The position numbers were made by a program, and so were the translations under genes. From Acidobacteriota bacterium (GTDB lineage Bacteria > Acidobacteriota > Holophagae > Acanthopleuribacterales > Acanthopleuribacteraceae), in assembly GCA_002747255.1 (NCBI GenBank), contig PDUC01000042.1, positions 1 to 64,000 of the forward strand: a stretch of 64,000 bases of DNA. The letters run 5' to 3'. Within the stretch, counting starts at the first letter, position 1. Each line of letters opens with the position of its first letter. Below, piece after piece: positions 55,177-63,747 of this stretch. Under the pieces are notes generated by a model. That model worked only from the letters and a program-made list of their open reading frames with translations. It had not been told where the DNA came from and searched no databases.

Positions 55177-55563
55177 TTATACCGGAGTGAGATATCTGCT
55201 CAATTCAAGATTGATTTCAACCCGTTGCAGTATAATTTGGGCATGGAATGGCTTTCGGATAAAATCGACACGGCCGGCGATCTCTGCATGACTATGCTCT
55301 TCTTCGGAAACACCCGTGATAAAGATAACAGGGATGTTGCTGGTTTGTTTTGACTTCTTCAACATGTGAAAGACTTCCATGCCGTTCATGCCTGGCATGA
55401 CAATGTCAAGAAGAATTAAGTCAGGTGGATTGTTTGAGTTCGCTAACTTGAGAGCTCTTGAACCATCACGAGCTGCAACCAGCTTGTAGCGGTCTTTTAA
55501 AATGCCGACCAGAAAGTCAATGTTTTCCGGGGTGTCATCAACAATAAGAATTTTCTTTTTCAT
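55177..55563 (-). CDS. Single-domain response regulator
   Basis: The product has 128 residues, a stand-alone receiver: ILIVDDTPENIDFLVGIL, phosphoacceptor in LILLDIVMPGMNG, Thr in VIFITG and Lys in FIRKPF. There is no output domain. It closely resembles the receiver part of the HD-GYP protein two genes downstream (VDDTPENID and LILLDI are shared), suggesting duplication. It could act as a phosphate shuttle or sink for the two hybrid kinases. It is first in the operon, 90 bases before the PilJ-like kinase. The start is uncertain between 55563 and 55572. Confidence 0.88.
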   Translation of the reverse strand: MKKKILIVDDTPENIDFLVGILKDRYKLVAARDGSRALKLANSNNPPDLILLDIVMPGMNGMEVFHMLKKSKQTSNIPVIFITGVSEEEHSHAEIAGRVDFIRKPFHAQIILQRVEINLELSRYLTPV

Positions 55564-55710
55564 AGGCTTCATCTTCCTGAAAGATGTTTCTTTGCCTTTA
55601 CGAACTAATGATATTTATCGGACTTTTGAATAAAAAGTTGAGTGATTTTTTAACGCTGTTTTAAAAGTGAGCCGATTTCCGGATTGTGACATGGCTTCTC
55701 TCTTTCTTCC

Positions 55711-55758
55711 TGCGCATGACACAGTCCGGTACACGCAACGCGGACTGCTCGATGCACA
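55711..55758. repeat. Nested inverted repeat in divergent gap
   Basis: CAGTCCG (55722-55728) and CGGACTG (55741-55747) are perfect 7-bp arms. An outer, imperfect pair (TGCGCAT at 55711-55717 with ATGCACA at 55752-55758) surrounds them. It lies in the 434-base gap between the signalling operon and the efflux operon. Apart from this and one promoter, the gap (55564-55997) contains nothing I can support. Confidence 0.4.
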
Positions 55759-55929
55759 CAGTTATTTGACAGGGAATGACGGTAGCTCAAATGGCTGCGA
55801 AAAACTGGCAGGATGTTGAGTTTCGGTTCCCGAATACCACCTGAATGGATGTTCTTTTGGCGTCATAGTTCTGGTGTGGAACCTTATACCTAAATCGTTA
55901 CGGTTCAGTTAAATAAAATGCCAGATAAC

Positions 55930-55958
55930 TGGTAATATGGAAATCAATCCATTATAAT
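55930..55958 (+). promoter_or_regulatory. Candidate promoter of the RND efflux operon
   Basis: A perfect TATAAT (55953-55958) lies 17 bases after TGGTAA (55930-55935, weak). Transcription would start near 55965, leaving room for the GGGGTGA ribosome site at 55983 and favouring the ATG at 55998. The imperfect palindrome CCAG-ATAA-CTGG (55921-55932) overlaps the -35, a possible repressor site. Confidence 0.45.
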
Positions 55959-55997
55959 GCGACTCAGGAAAAAATGACATTCGGGGTGAATCCATTT

Positions 55998-58340
55998 ATG
56001 AAAAAAGTGAATATTCCTGCCCTTTTTCTCCTGATCTGCCCGTTTATTTACAGTTTCGACCAAACTGTTTCCATCGGCATTTTGGGTGAAGTCCGCGAAC
56101 AAAAAGGGGATGAAGCGTTCTTGAAACTGATTCATGAAATCAAAGCGGTGACGGGTTCAGAAGTCACGGTAGCTTACGATCCCGCTTTCTTTCTTCCAAG
56201 TGAGAACAAAATCGAGCAAAGTGAACAGAATTACCAATTCCTGGTTCAATCACCTGAGATCGATATCATCCTGGCCTACGGGCCCATTAACAACTTTGTT
56301 TTGTCCAAGAAAACTTCGTTTCCCAAGCCCGTCATTCTATTTGGAGTTGTAAATGCTGAGTCCATTAGTTTGTACGAAACGGACAAGATCAAAGCGGTCC
56401 CCAATCTGTGTCGCATCCTGACACCTTTTTCATTTAAGAGGGATTTGGAATCCTTTAACAACATATTCCCCTTTAAAAAAGTGGGCGTGGTGCTGGACCG
56501 CACATTGGAGGCGTTTTACCCCATACGCGACAATCTGGATCAAATTGCGCACGCACTTTCCGCAAATTACCAGATTATTTACGCGGATGATGTTCATTTT
56601 CGCGACAAATTAAAGCAGGTCGATGCCGTGTATCTGGCCTCCATGAACCAGACTGAGTCCGATTTTCTAAAGATGCTCCAGGAAATCAACAAGCTCAAGC
56701 TGCCCTCATTTGCGGCTTACAGTTATCAGAGCGATCAAGCATCGGTTTTGATTTCGGCCTCTCCCAAGGAAGCTCAAGGGCGCATTATCCGCAGACTGGC
56801 TCTCAACTTTGAAGCTATCATCAACGGGACACCGCCTTCAGAGATCCCCGCAGTCATCGATTTTAACAGTGAACTGACCCTCAACCTGGAGACCGCTTTT
56901 GAGATAGGATTTCCACTGCGAGTCAGTGTGCTGATGGACGTCAATCTCGAGGGCCATGCCGACAGGCTTTCGGCAGACCACACTTACAATTTGTTGGAAG
57001 TAATGGAGACAACAGTTCACAAGAACCTGGATCTGTCTGCGGGTAAAAGGAATGTTGAATTGGCGGCAAATGAGAAGGCTATCGCCAAAAGTGAATACCT
57101 GCCCGATGTCTCCCTCAACGCTTCCAGCTCGGCCCTTGATCCCGATATGGCTGCAATCTCTGGCGGTACGCGTCCTCGATACACAACGGATGGTTCTCTT
57201 GTGTATGAGCAGCTGATTTTCTCAGAAAATGCGAACGGTGCTGTGAGAGTGAATTCTGAACTGGAAAAGGCTTCCAGATCCACTTATCAGGCCCTGGAAC
57301 TGGATACCGTTTTAAACGCCTGTGTGGCTTACTTCAAAAGTCTCATCGCCAAAACCAACTTTGTATTAAATGTGGAGAATTTGAGGGTCACGCGGAAGAA
57401 CTACCAGATCGCGGAACAACAGTATACAGCCGGGCAGATTGGTAAAGCGGATGTACTTCGCTGGCGCAGCGAGCTGGCTGATTCCAACCAGCAAGTTGTT
57501 ACCTCTTTCAACGATATGAACAGCGCACTGCAAGAGCTTAATTTTGTTTTAAACAATCCCATTGACATGAGCATCGATGTTGAAGATGCTCGTCTCAACA
57601 GCGATATTTTTTCCAATTACAGTCATTTGCAGCTTCTCGATGTCGTAGACGATCCCGTGCTTCGCGAGAAATTCATCGATGTGCTTCACGAAGTGGCTCT
57701 GAAGCGAACGCCTGAACTTCAGTCGTTGATCTACAACATACGCTCAGTCCGGGAAATTGCAGAAATGTACCGGCGCAGCCGATACCTTCCTCAACTGAGT
57801 TTTCGGGGTTTGTACAATCAGAATGTCTCTACAGGTGGTGAGGGTTCCGTTTATCCAAACGGGGCAGCCGAACCTCCTGATGGATACTACAATCTGACCT
57901 TAAACTTCTCCTTTCCCGTTTTTCAAAAGAAACAGCACCGGCTGAAAATGAGTCAAGCCAGAATTCAAAAGGATCAAATGGAGATTAACAGGAGTAAGCT
58001 GGAGCTGGAAATACGGAAACAGATCAGCAAAACGATCTTGGCGCTCATCAATCAAATTGCAAGCATCGAGCTGTCTAAAATATCCGCCGAGAGTGCAAAG
58101 GAGAGCCTGGGACTGATGCAGACGGCCTATGCCAACGGAGCGACCACCATCACAACACTCATCGATGCTCAGCGAGCCTATTTGCAAGCTCGTTTAACGG
58201 AATCCAACGCCAATTATCAGTTTTTATTGAGTTCCCTTCAACTTGAACGGATTATTGCTCATTTCTTCCTTTTGCATTCCGAGCAAGAGAATCAGGCCAT
58301 GGTCGATTACATTAAAAACAGACTCCTCGAACCACGGTAA
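55998..58340 (+). CDS. Fusion of ABC substrate-binding-type domain with TolC-like outer-membrane protein
   Basis: The product has 780 residues. A signal peptide (MKKVNIPALFLLICPFIYSF) is followed by a periplasmic binding-type domain (about 22-315) resembling the ABC_sub_bind/TrpX family: VSIGILGEVREQKGDEAF, DIILAYGPINN, PVILFGVVNAES, FKKVGVVLDRTLEAFYPIRD, LPSFAAYSYQSDQASVLIS and ALNFEAIINGTPPSEIP. From about 327 on it is an outer-membrane efflux protein: repeated long helices (NLDLSAGKRNVELAANEKAI; YQIAEQQYTAGQIGKADVLR; LMQTAYANGATTITTLIDAQ) and strand segments (YLPQLSFRGLYNQNV), as in TolC. It should form the outer-membrane channel of the RND pump encoded downstream. The binding domain might sense or collect a ligand; that is inference. 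GGGGTGA stands 8 bases before the ATG; an ATG at 55974 is less likely. Confidence 0.85.
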   Translation: MKKVNIPALFLLICPFIYSFDQTVSIGILGEVREQKGDEAFLKLIHEIKAVTGSEVTVAYDPAFFLPSENKIEQSEQNYQFLVQSPEIDIILAYGPINNFVLSKKTSFPKPVILFGVVNAESISLYETDKIKAVPNLCRILTPFSFKRDLESFNNIFPFKKVGVVLDRTLEAFYPIRDNLDQIAHALSANYQIIYADDVHFRDKLKQVDAVYLASMNQTESDFLKMLQEINKLKLPSFAAYSYQSDQASVLISASPKEAQGRIIRRLALNFEAIINGTPPSEIPAVIDFNSELTLNLETAFEIGFPLRVSVLMDVNLEGHADRLSADHTYNLLEVMETTVHKNLDLSAGKRNVELAANEKAIAKSEYLPDVSLNASSSALDPDMAAISGGTRPRYTTDGSLVYEQLIFSENANGAVRVNSELEKASRSTYQALELDTVLNACVAYFKSLIAKTNFVLNVENLRVTRKNYQIAEQQYTAGQIGKADVLRWRSELADSNQQVVTSFNDMNSALQELNFVLNNPIDMSIDVEDARLNSDIFSNYSHLQLLDVVDDPVLREKFIDVLHEVALKRTPELQSLIYNIRSVREIAEMYRRSRYLPQLSFRGLYNQNVSTGGEGSVYPNGAAEPPDGYYNLTLNFSFPVFQKKQHRLKMSQARIQKDQMEINRSKLELEIRKQISKTILALINQIASIELSKISAESAKESLGLMQTAYANGATTITTLIDAQRAYLQARLTESNANYQFLLSSLQLERIIAHFFLLHSEQENQAMVDYIKNRLLEPR

Positions 58341-58352
58341 TAGAGGCAAATT

Positions 58353-59432
58353 ATGAAACAAATCACACCCATTCTTATCTCGATCTTATTGTTCTTGTCA
58401 TCTTGTTCAACGCCCGTTGAAGAAGTCGTTGAAAAGAAGCTTCGTCCTGTTAATTACAAGGTGCTGGAATATGTTAAAGTTGGAACAACCCGCACATTTA
58501 ATGGAACCGTTCGTTCAGATAGGGCGATTCAACTGAGTTTCAGAACGTCGGGTATCTTGAATACCCTGAACCTTTACAACGGGCAAACGGTCAAAAAAGG
58601 CGACTTGCTGGCTGAAATTGACAATTCCGAAGCCAAACTGGCGCTGGAAAAATCCATTTCCAACAGACAGAGCGCCAAATCCAACATGAATACGGCTTCA
58701 TCCAATCTTATGAGGACGCGTACACTCTATGAGCAGGGCGGTGCCTCCCTTCGCGAGTACGAAAATGCCAAATCAGAGTATGCCGCTGCCAAAGCGAATT
58801 TTGAATCAGCCGAAAGAAGCGTGGACATACAAAACAAGCAGGTTAAATACGGCATCATTAAGGCACCCGCGGACGGAACCATTTCGTCAAAAAGCGTTGA
58901 AAATAACGAAAATATCTCTGCCGGACAGGTGATTGCCACACTGAATGCGGGTAATTTCATGGTCATTCAACTTGGGTTGCCTGAAAACGTCATCAACCAG
59001 GTTGTCGATGGAATGGAAGTCGAGATCAACATCGCTTCACTGGGCAAGACTTTTAAAGGGTTGGTCAATGAAATCTCCACCTCCACAGACACCGGTACAT
59101 CAACTTATCCGGTACAGATAAAAATAGAAGATTCATCGGCACGAATTAAGGCTGGAATGGCAGCGCAGGTTGTCTTTACCTTCTCAGACCCAACTCTTGA
59201 GAGGGCTCTCGTTGTTCCGGTCCCCGCTGTGGGCATGGACAGCAAGGGTCACTTCGTCTTCACGATTGAGCCCCAGGCCGATTCTACCGGAACGGTGCGC
59301 AAGCGCTATTTCCATATCGGTAAACTGACACCTTGGGGTTTCATCGTCTCTGACGGATTGGAAGAAGGCCAATTCGTAGCAACCGCAGGACTGCAGTCAT
59401 TACTCGACGGGCAACGCGTTCGTTTAAAATAA
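58353..59432 (+). CDS. RND efflux membrane-fusion lipoprotein
   Basis: The product has 359 residues. The lipobox LFLSSCS marks a lipoprotein. The biotinyl-lipoyl hairpin is seen as LNLYNGQTVKKGDLLAEID and VKYGIIKAPADGTISSKSVE, enclosing a helical hairpin of about 75 residues (LALEKSISNRQSAKSNMNTA; SAERSVDIQNKQ). A beta-barrel and membrane-proximal domain follow (LVVPVPAVGMDSKGHFVFTI). This is the AcrA/MexA-type adaptor. GAGG precedes the ATG. It lies 12 bases after the channel gene and 10 before the pump gene, so the three form one operon. Confidence 0.93.
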   Translation: MKQITPILISILLFLSSCSTPVEEVVEKKLRPVNYKVLEYVKVGTTRTFNGTVRSDRAIQLSFRTSGILNTLNLYNGQTVKKGDLLAEIDNSEAKLALEKSISNRQSAKSNMNTASSNLMRTRTLYEQGGASLREYENAKSEYAAAKANFESAERSVDIQNKQVKYGIIKAPADGTISSKSVENNENISAGQVIATLNAGNFMVIQLGLPENVINQVVDGMEVEINIASLGKTFKGLVNEISTSTDTGTSTYPVQIKIEDSSARIKAGMAAQVVFTFSDPTLERALVVPVPAVGMDSKGHFVFTIEPQADSTGTVRKRYFHIGKLTPWGFIVSDGLEEGQFVATAGLQSLLDGQRVRLK

Positions 59433-59442
59433 AGATACCGCT

Positions 59443-62400
59443 ATGAATCTGACAAAACTTGCCATTGAAAAAAACAGAATTACCTTTGTGGTCCTCGCCA
59501 TCATCATCCTGTCGGGGCTGAGTATGTATCAGACCTTGTCAAGGGACAGTATGCCTCCCTACACGGTGCGGGTGGCAACGATCATTACCACTTTCCCCGG
59601 AGCCGGGCCTGAACGGGTTGAAATGCTGGTGACCGATAAAATTGAAAAAAAAGTTCAGGAAGTACCTGAAGTCAAAGAAATTTCAAGCACCTCCAGAACC
59701 GGTCTTTCGGTGGTAACCGTTACCCTGAAAGAACAGGTCGAAGCAGAGAACTTACAGACCATATGGGACAAGCTCAAAAACAAACTGGAAACCATTGACG
59801 GGCTGCCTCGAGGAGTCAATCCCCGTTTGGAGTCTGACGATGTCGGTGTGGTTTACGGTATCGTCGTGGGTTTGATCAGTGATGGCTATTCCTATGCGGA
59901 AATGAAAGAGATCGCCGATGACATCAGGGACGATTTGATTAAACTCAAAAACGCAGCCAAGGTGGAACTTGGTGGTGTTCAGGATGAGCGCGTTTTCATT
60001 TACTTCGATGAGGCGAAATTGGCAGAGTATCATCTCACAGCCACGCTTCTGCAAAGTAAAATTGCCGCCATCAATATTCTGGAATCCGGTGGTCAAGTGA
60101 ACTTGGAAGACCAGAGTATTATCCTTGAACCCACGGGTAACTTTGCATCGGTTGATGATATTCGAAATACCTTCATTCCCGTAGGGGAAAAGGGTCAGCT
60201 GGTTCAGCTTCGCGATATCGCCTCAATACAAAAGGGATACATCGAACCGCCTCAAGCTAAGGTTTCGGTCAACGGCATGCCTGCCATTTCCTTTTCGATC
60301 TCGCTGATCGAGGGCTCCAACATCATTCAGCTTGGAGAGGAAGTCGATGAATTGATAGCCAGATGGAATGAAAAAATTCCCATCGGACTCTCCCTGAAGC
60401 GACTCGCCTCCATGGATATCTTTGTTCAAAAGAGCATTTCCGATTTCATCAATAACCTGCTCCAGTCTGTGATGATCGTCATGATTGTGATGCTTGTCTT
60501 CCTGGGTTTTAGAACAGGACTGATTGTGGCGGGTCTCATCCCCATGGTTATTCTCATGACCCTCATGTCAATGGGTCTCATCAACATGGGCCTCAACCAG
60601 GTTACCCTGGCCGCTCTGATTATGGCACTGGGTATGATGGTCGATAACGCCATTGTCATTTCGGAATCCATTATCGTGAAAATGGAACAGGGGATTCATG
60701 CCAAACAGGCCGCGATTCAATCCTGTTCGGAACTCTCCATCCCCTTGCTGATCTCCACACTAACCACTTCTGCCGCTTTCCTTTCCTTCTACCTTGCAGA
60801 ATCCGTTATGGGCGATATCATGGGTCCCATTTTCGTGGTGATTTCTCTGGCATTACTCTCATCGTGGGTTCTTTCCCTTAGTGTGACGGCGATGCTCTGT
60901 GCCCTGTTTCTCAAAGTAAAAAAATCGGCTGATAATAAACCCTCGCTGATCGATCGACTTTTCACCAGCATGAAAAAATACTACAAATCCCTCATTATGT
61001 TTGCTTTGAAGTACAAGTTCACCGTTACACTCGGTGTAGTGGTGGTGTTTTTCCTTTCACTGGTGGGTTTTACCCTCCTGCCCTTTGTCTTTTTCCCGGA
61101 CAGTGACCGGAACATGATTACCATCGATGTCAATCTACCAATGGGAACGCGTATCAATCGCACCGAAGCGGTGGTTAAAGAGCTCGAGGAATTCATGACC
61201 AAGGAGCTGTTGGTCAACCAGACCCGCAAAGAAGGAATACGAGACTGGTCCGCGTTCATCGGTCAGGGACCCGCATCCTATGACCTGGGTTATTCGCAGG
61301 ATGAAGCGAAATCCAGTTACGCACACTTTTTGGTCAACACCAGCTCTTTTGAACAAAACAGTTCCATGATCAATCGACTGGACGAGTATTGTTTTCTGAA
61401 CTTCCCCAACGCGGAAGTTAAAGTCAGTGCGTTGGGAGCTGGAGGCAGTGGAACTCCCATCGAGGTCAAGGTGTCCGGACCCGATCCCGATGTTCTCAGT
61501 CTGATATCGGAAACCATAAAAACAAAACTCTCAGGGCTTCAGGGAACAAAAAACGTCAAAGACGACTGGGGGCCGAAAACCAAGAAGTTTGTCATTCAAA
61601 TTGATGGTAACAAAGCGCAAACAGCCGGAATCAGCAATCAGGATATTGCGACTTCCTTGAAAACATCGCTCGATGGTTTTAATACAGGGGAGTACCGTGA
61701 AGAGGATAAGGCGATTCCCATCCTGCTCAAGAGCGAGAACAGTGAGGATCAGAGTTATCAGTCGGTTCAAACCATGGATGTCTTTTCACAGACAACGGGA
61801 AAAAGTGTTCCTTTAATGCAGGTTGCCGAAATACTTCCACAGTGGCAGTACGCCAAAATTAAACGCCTGAACTTGGATAGAAGCATCAATGTCTGCTGTG
61901 AATTAACCGAAAACGGCAACGCGTCGCAGATAACCAGCCAGCTGAAGCCGTGGCTGAAAGACCTTGAAACCAGTTGGCCGGAAGGATTCCACTATCAGCT
62001 GGGCGGTGACGATAAACAGAGTGCTGAAGAAATGGGGGCCGTCATGGCCTACCTGCCTATGTCGGGTTTCGCTATTCTCTTCCTGCTCATTTTGCAATTT
62101 AATTCCGTGCGCAAGACATTGATGGTGCTGAGCACCATCCCGCTTGGTATCATCGGTGTGGTTCTCGGCTTAATGGTTCTGAGGTCGTATTTTGGTTTTA
62201 TGGCCTTTTTGGGTCTTATTTCGCTGGCAGGCATCGTTATTAACAACGCCATTGTTCTAATAGATCGCATCGAGCTTGAACTGAGTGAATTGGGTCGCAA
62301 CGTGCAGGATGCCGTTATTGCCGCCTGTCTGCAGCGTTTCCGACCTATTTTGCTAACCACATTTACAACTTCACTGGGTCTGATTCCGCTTTACGTCAGT

Positions 62401-62556
62401 GGCGGTTTAATGTGGGAACCCATGGCCGCTTCCATCATGATCGGTCTGCTGGTGGGAACCATCATCACGCTGGTTTTCATCCCGGTACTCTACAGCATAC
62501 TCTACCGGGTCGATTACAAGAACTACACATTCAACAAGGCACTGCTGGATGAATAG
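59443..62556 (+). CDS. RND-family efflux pump, inner-membrane transporter
   Basis: The product has 1037 residues, the normal size of an AcrB/HAE1-type pump with twelve helices and two large periplasmic loops. The N-terminus shows the usual NRITFVVLAIIILSGLSMY helix and a porter region (TTFPGAGPERVEMLVTDKIE). Helix 4 carries the proton-relay motif ALGMMVDNAIVISE with a single Asp followed by Asn; classical AcrB has two Asp. The second half repeats the pattern: GLISLAGIVINNAIVLIDRI. It exports hydrophobic compounds with the adaptor and channel encoded upstream. The substrate is not predictable. A 262-base gap follows without a clear terminator. Confidence 0.95.
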   Translation: MNLTKLAIEKNRITFVVLAIIILSGLSMYQTLSRDSMPPYTVRVATIITTFPGAGPERVEMLVTDKIEKKVQEVPEVKEISSTSRTGLSVVTVTLKEQVEAENLQTIWDKLKNKLETIDGLPRGVNPRLESDDVGVVYGIVVGLISDGYSYAEMKEIADDIRDDLIKLKNAAKVELGGVQDERVFIYFDEAKLAEYHLTATLLQSKIAAINILESGGQVNLEDQSIILEPTGNFASVDDIRNTFIPVGEKGQLVQLRDIASIQKGYIEPPQAKVSVNGMPAISFSISLIEGSNIIQLGEEVDELIARWNEKIPIGLSLKRLASMDIFVQKSISDFINNLLQSVMIVMIVMLVFLGFRTGLIVAGLIPMVILMTLMSMGLINMGLNQVTLAALIMALGMMVDNAIVISESIIVKMEQGIHAKQAAIQSCSELSIPLLISTLTTSAAFLSFYLAESVMGDIMGPIFVVISLALLSSWVLSLSVTAMLCALFLKVKKSADNKPSLIDRLFTSMKKYYKSLIMFALKYKFTVTLGVVVVFFLSLVGFTLLPFVFFPDSDRNMITIDVNLPMGTRINRTEAVVKELEEFMTKELLVNQTRKEGIRDWSAFIGQGPASYDLGYSQDEAKSSYAHFLVNTSSFEQNSSMINRLDEYCFLNFPNAEVKVSALGAGGSGTPIEVKVSGPDPDVLSLISETIKTKLSGLQGTKNVKDDWGPKTKKFVIQIDGNKAQTAGISNQDIATSLKTSLDGFNTGEYREEDKAIPILLKSENSEDQSYQSVQTMDVFSQTTGKSVPLMQVAEILPQWQYAKIKRLNLDRSINVCCELTENGNASQITSQLKPWLKDLETSWPEGFHYQLGGDDKQSAEEMGAVMAYLPMSGFAILFLLILQFNSVRKTLMVLSTIPLGIIGVVLGLMVLRSYFGFMAFLGLISLAGIVINNAIVLIDRIELELSELGRNVQDAVIAACLQRFRPILLTTFTTSLGLIPLYVSGGLMWEPMAASIMIGLLVGTIITLVFIPVLYSILYRVDYKNYTFNKALLDE

Positions 62557-62818
62557 AGACCTGGAAAATTGAGGATGGCGTGGTTGTAAAAAGAGTCATT
62601 CAATATACCCGTATTTATAAGCCGTGCGGGTTGTATTAGCCCCATTACAAACTTTATAATACAGTGGTCTTTCTTGAAGCGGTTTGGCGCTAAATCGATC
62701 AAATCGTGCGATTTATTTTATTAACTTTTGATTGCTTCAGACAGATGGCGTCTTGCTGAATGGAAGCGGCTCTGTCAGCATGGCACTAGTTTAAGAACTT
62801 CATGAAGGTGAGGGTGCA

Positions 62819-63733
62819 ATGACAAACAAAGCCGGTTCCCAACAGATTTTCATCCACATGAACGGGAAACAATACGGTCCTGTCTCCACACGTGATTTAG
62901 AGACCTGGATTCAGGAAAAACGCGTTAGCCCGGAATCACTGTGCTGGTTTGAAGGTCAGACTGATTGGTTGCCCGTATCACAGATCTTTCCGCAATTTTT
63001 CGTCACTCAGCCGCCGCCCATGTCGCCGCCTCCACTTCAACCTCAAGTACCTGTTGCGCCAGGTCTGCCAAGCATAACGCCTGTTCACCCAGCCCCGTTG
63101 AACAAGGGAAAAAAACGCGGTCTTCTCGTGGTTCTCTTCATTGCGATAGGTGTGCTCGTGGTTCTGGGCGGGTATTTTGCCTATCGTTTTTTTGCCGATC
63201 AGGCAGGTCACCCATCTGCCGCTCAAATCGTTGCGGTGACGCTGAGCTGTGAAACACCTGTTCAGTTTCTGGAAGGTCAAAACATGGATCTTTCCAGTGT
63301 GGGTCAATGGGAAATGAAGTTCAATATGGAAAGAAGTCAGACCGATCGTGAAACGGAAAGTCCTGCCTTTCAGCAGGACGGAACCAGCATTCAATGCAGG
63401 AAAACTTATGTCGATGACTTTTCAGGAGCCGACATACAGGAAACCGTTACGATTGAACTGAACTCCGACTGGACTCAAGTTGTCAAGCTCCAGTGGAACA
63501 AAACAGAAAGCACCCATGCATATCAGATCGATGCCCGCATAACGGCATCCAAACTGAACCGGACAGGTGAGGCTCTCGAGTTCCAATGTTCCGGGACAAC
63601 GTGCTCGGACCATGCGGTTCTGACCGAAACACAGAATTGGACGCAGCAGGCTGATTTCAATCAGAAAGTGGAAACCGTTTTCTGGGGCGATGAGGCTTTT
63701 CTCAAATTGACTCTGAAAACACAGTCTAAATGA
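62819..63733 (+). CDS. GYF_2-domain single-pass membrane protein
   Basis: The product has 304 residues. The cytoplasmic N-terminus is a GYF_2 (DUF4339) domain: IFIHMNGKQYGPVSTRDLET, then SPESLCWFEGQTDWLPVSQI. A Pro-rich linker (PPPMSPPPLQPQVPVAPG) leads to one membrane helix (GLLVVLFIAIGVLVVLGGYF). The remaining 170 residues are outside, beta-rich and with Cys residues that may form disulfides (LSCETPVQFLEG, IQCRKTYVDDF, LEFQCSGTTCSDH). GYF_2 domains probably bind Pro-rich peptides; the partner is unknown. GAAGGTGAGGG precedes the ATG. The next gene starts 15 bases after its stop. Confidence 0.8.
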   Translation: MTNKAGSQQIFIHMNGKQYGPVSTRDLETWIQEKRVSPESLCWFEGQTDWLPVSQIFPQFFVTQPPPMSPPPLQPQVPVAPGLPSITPVHPAPLNKGKKRGLLVVLFIAIGVLVVLGGYFAYRFFADQAGHPSAAQIVAVTLSCETPVQFLEGQNMDLSSVGQWEMKFNMERSQTDRETESPAFQQDGTSIQCRKTYVDDFSGADIQETVTIELNSDWTQVVKLQWNKTESTHAYQIDARITASKLNRTGEALEFQCSGTTCSDHAVLTETQNWTQQADFNQKVETVFWGDEAFLKLTLKTQSK

Positions 63734-63747
63734 AGGAGAGGTGTGCT

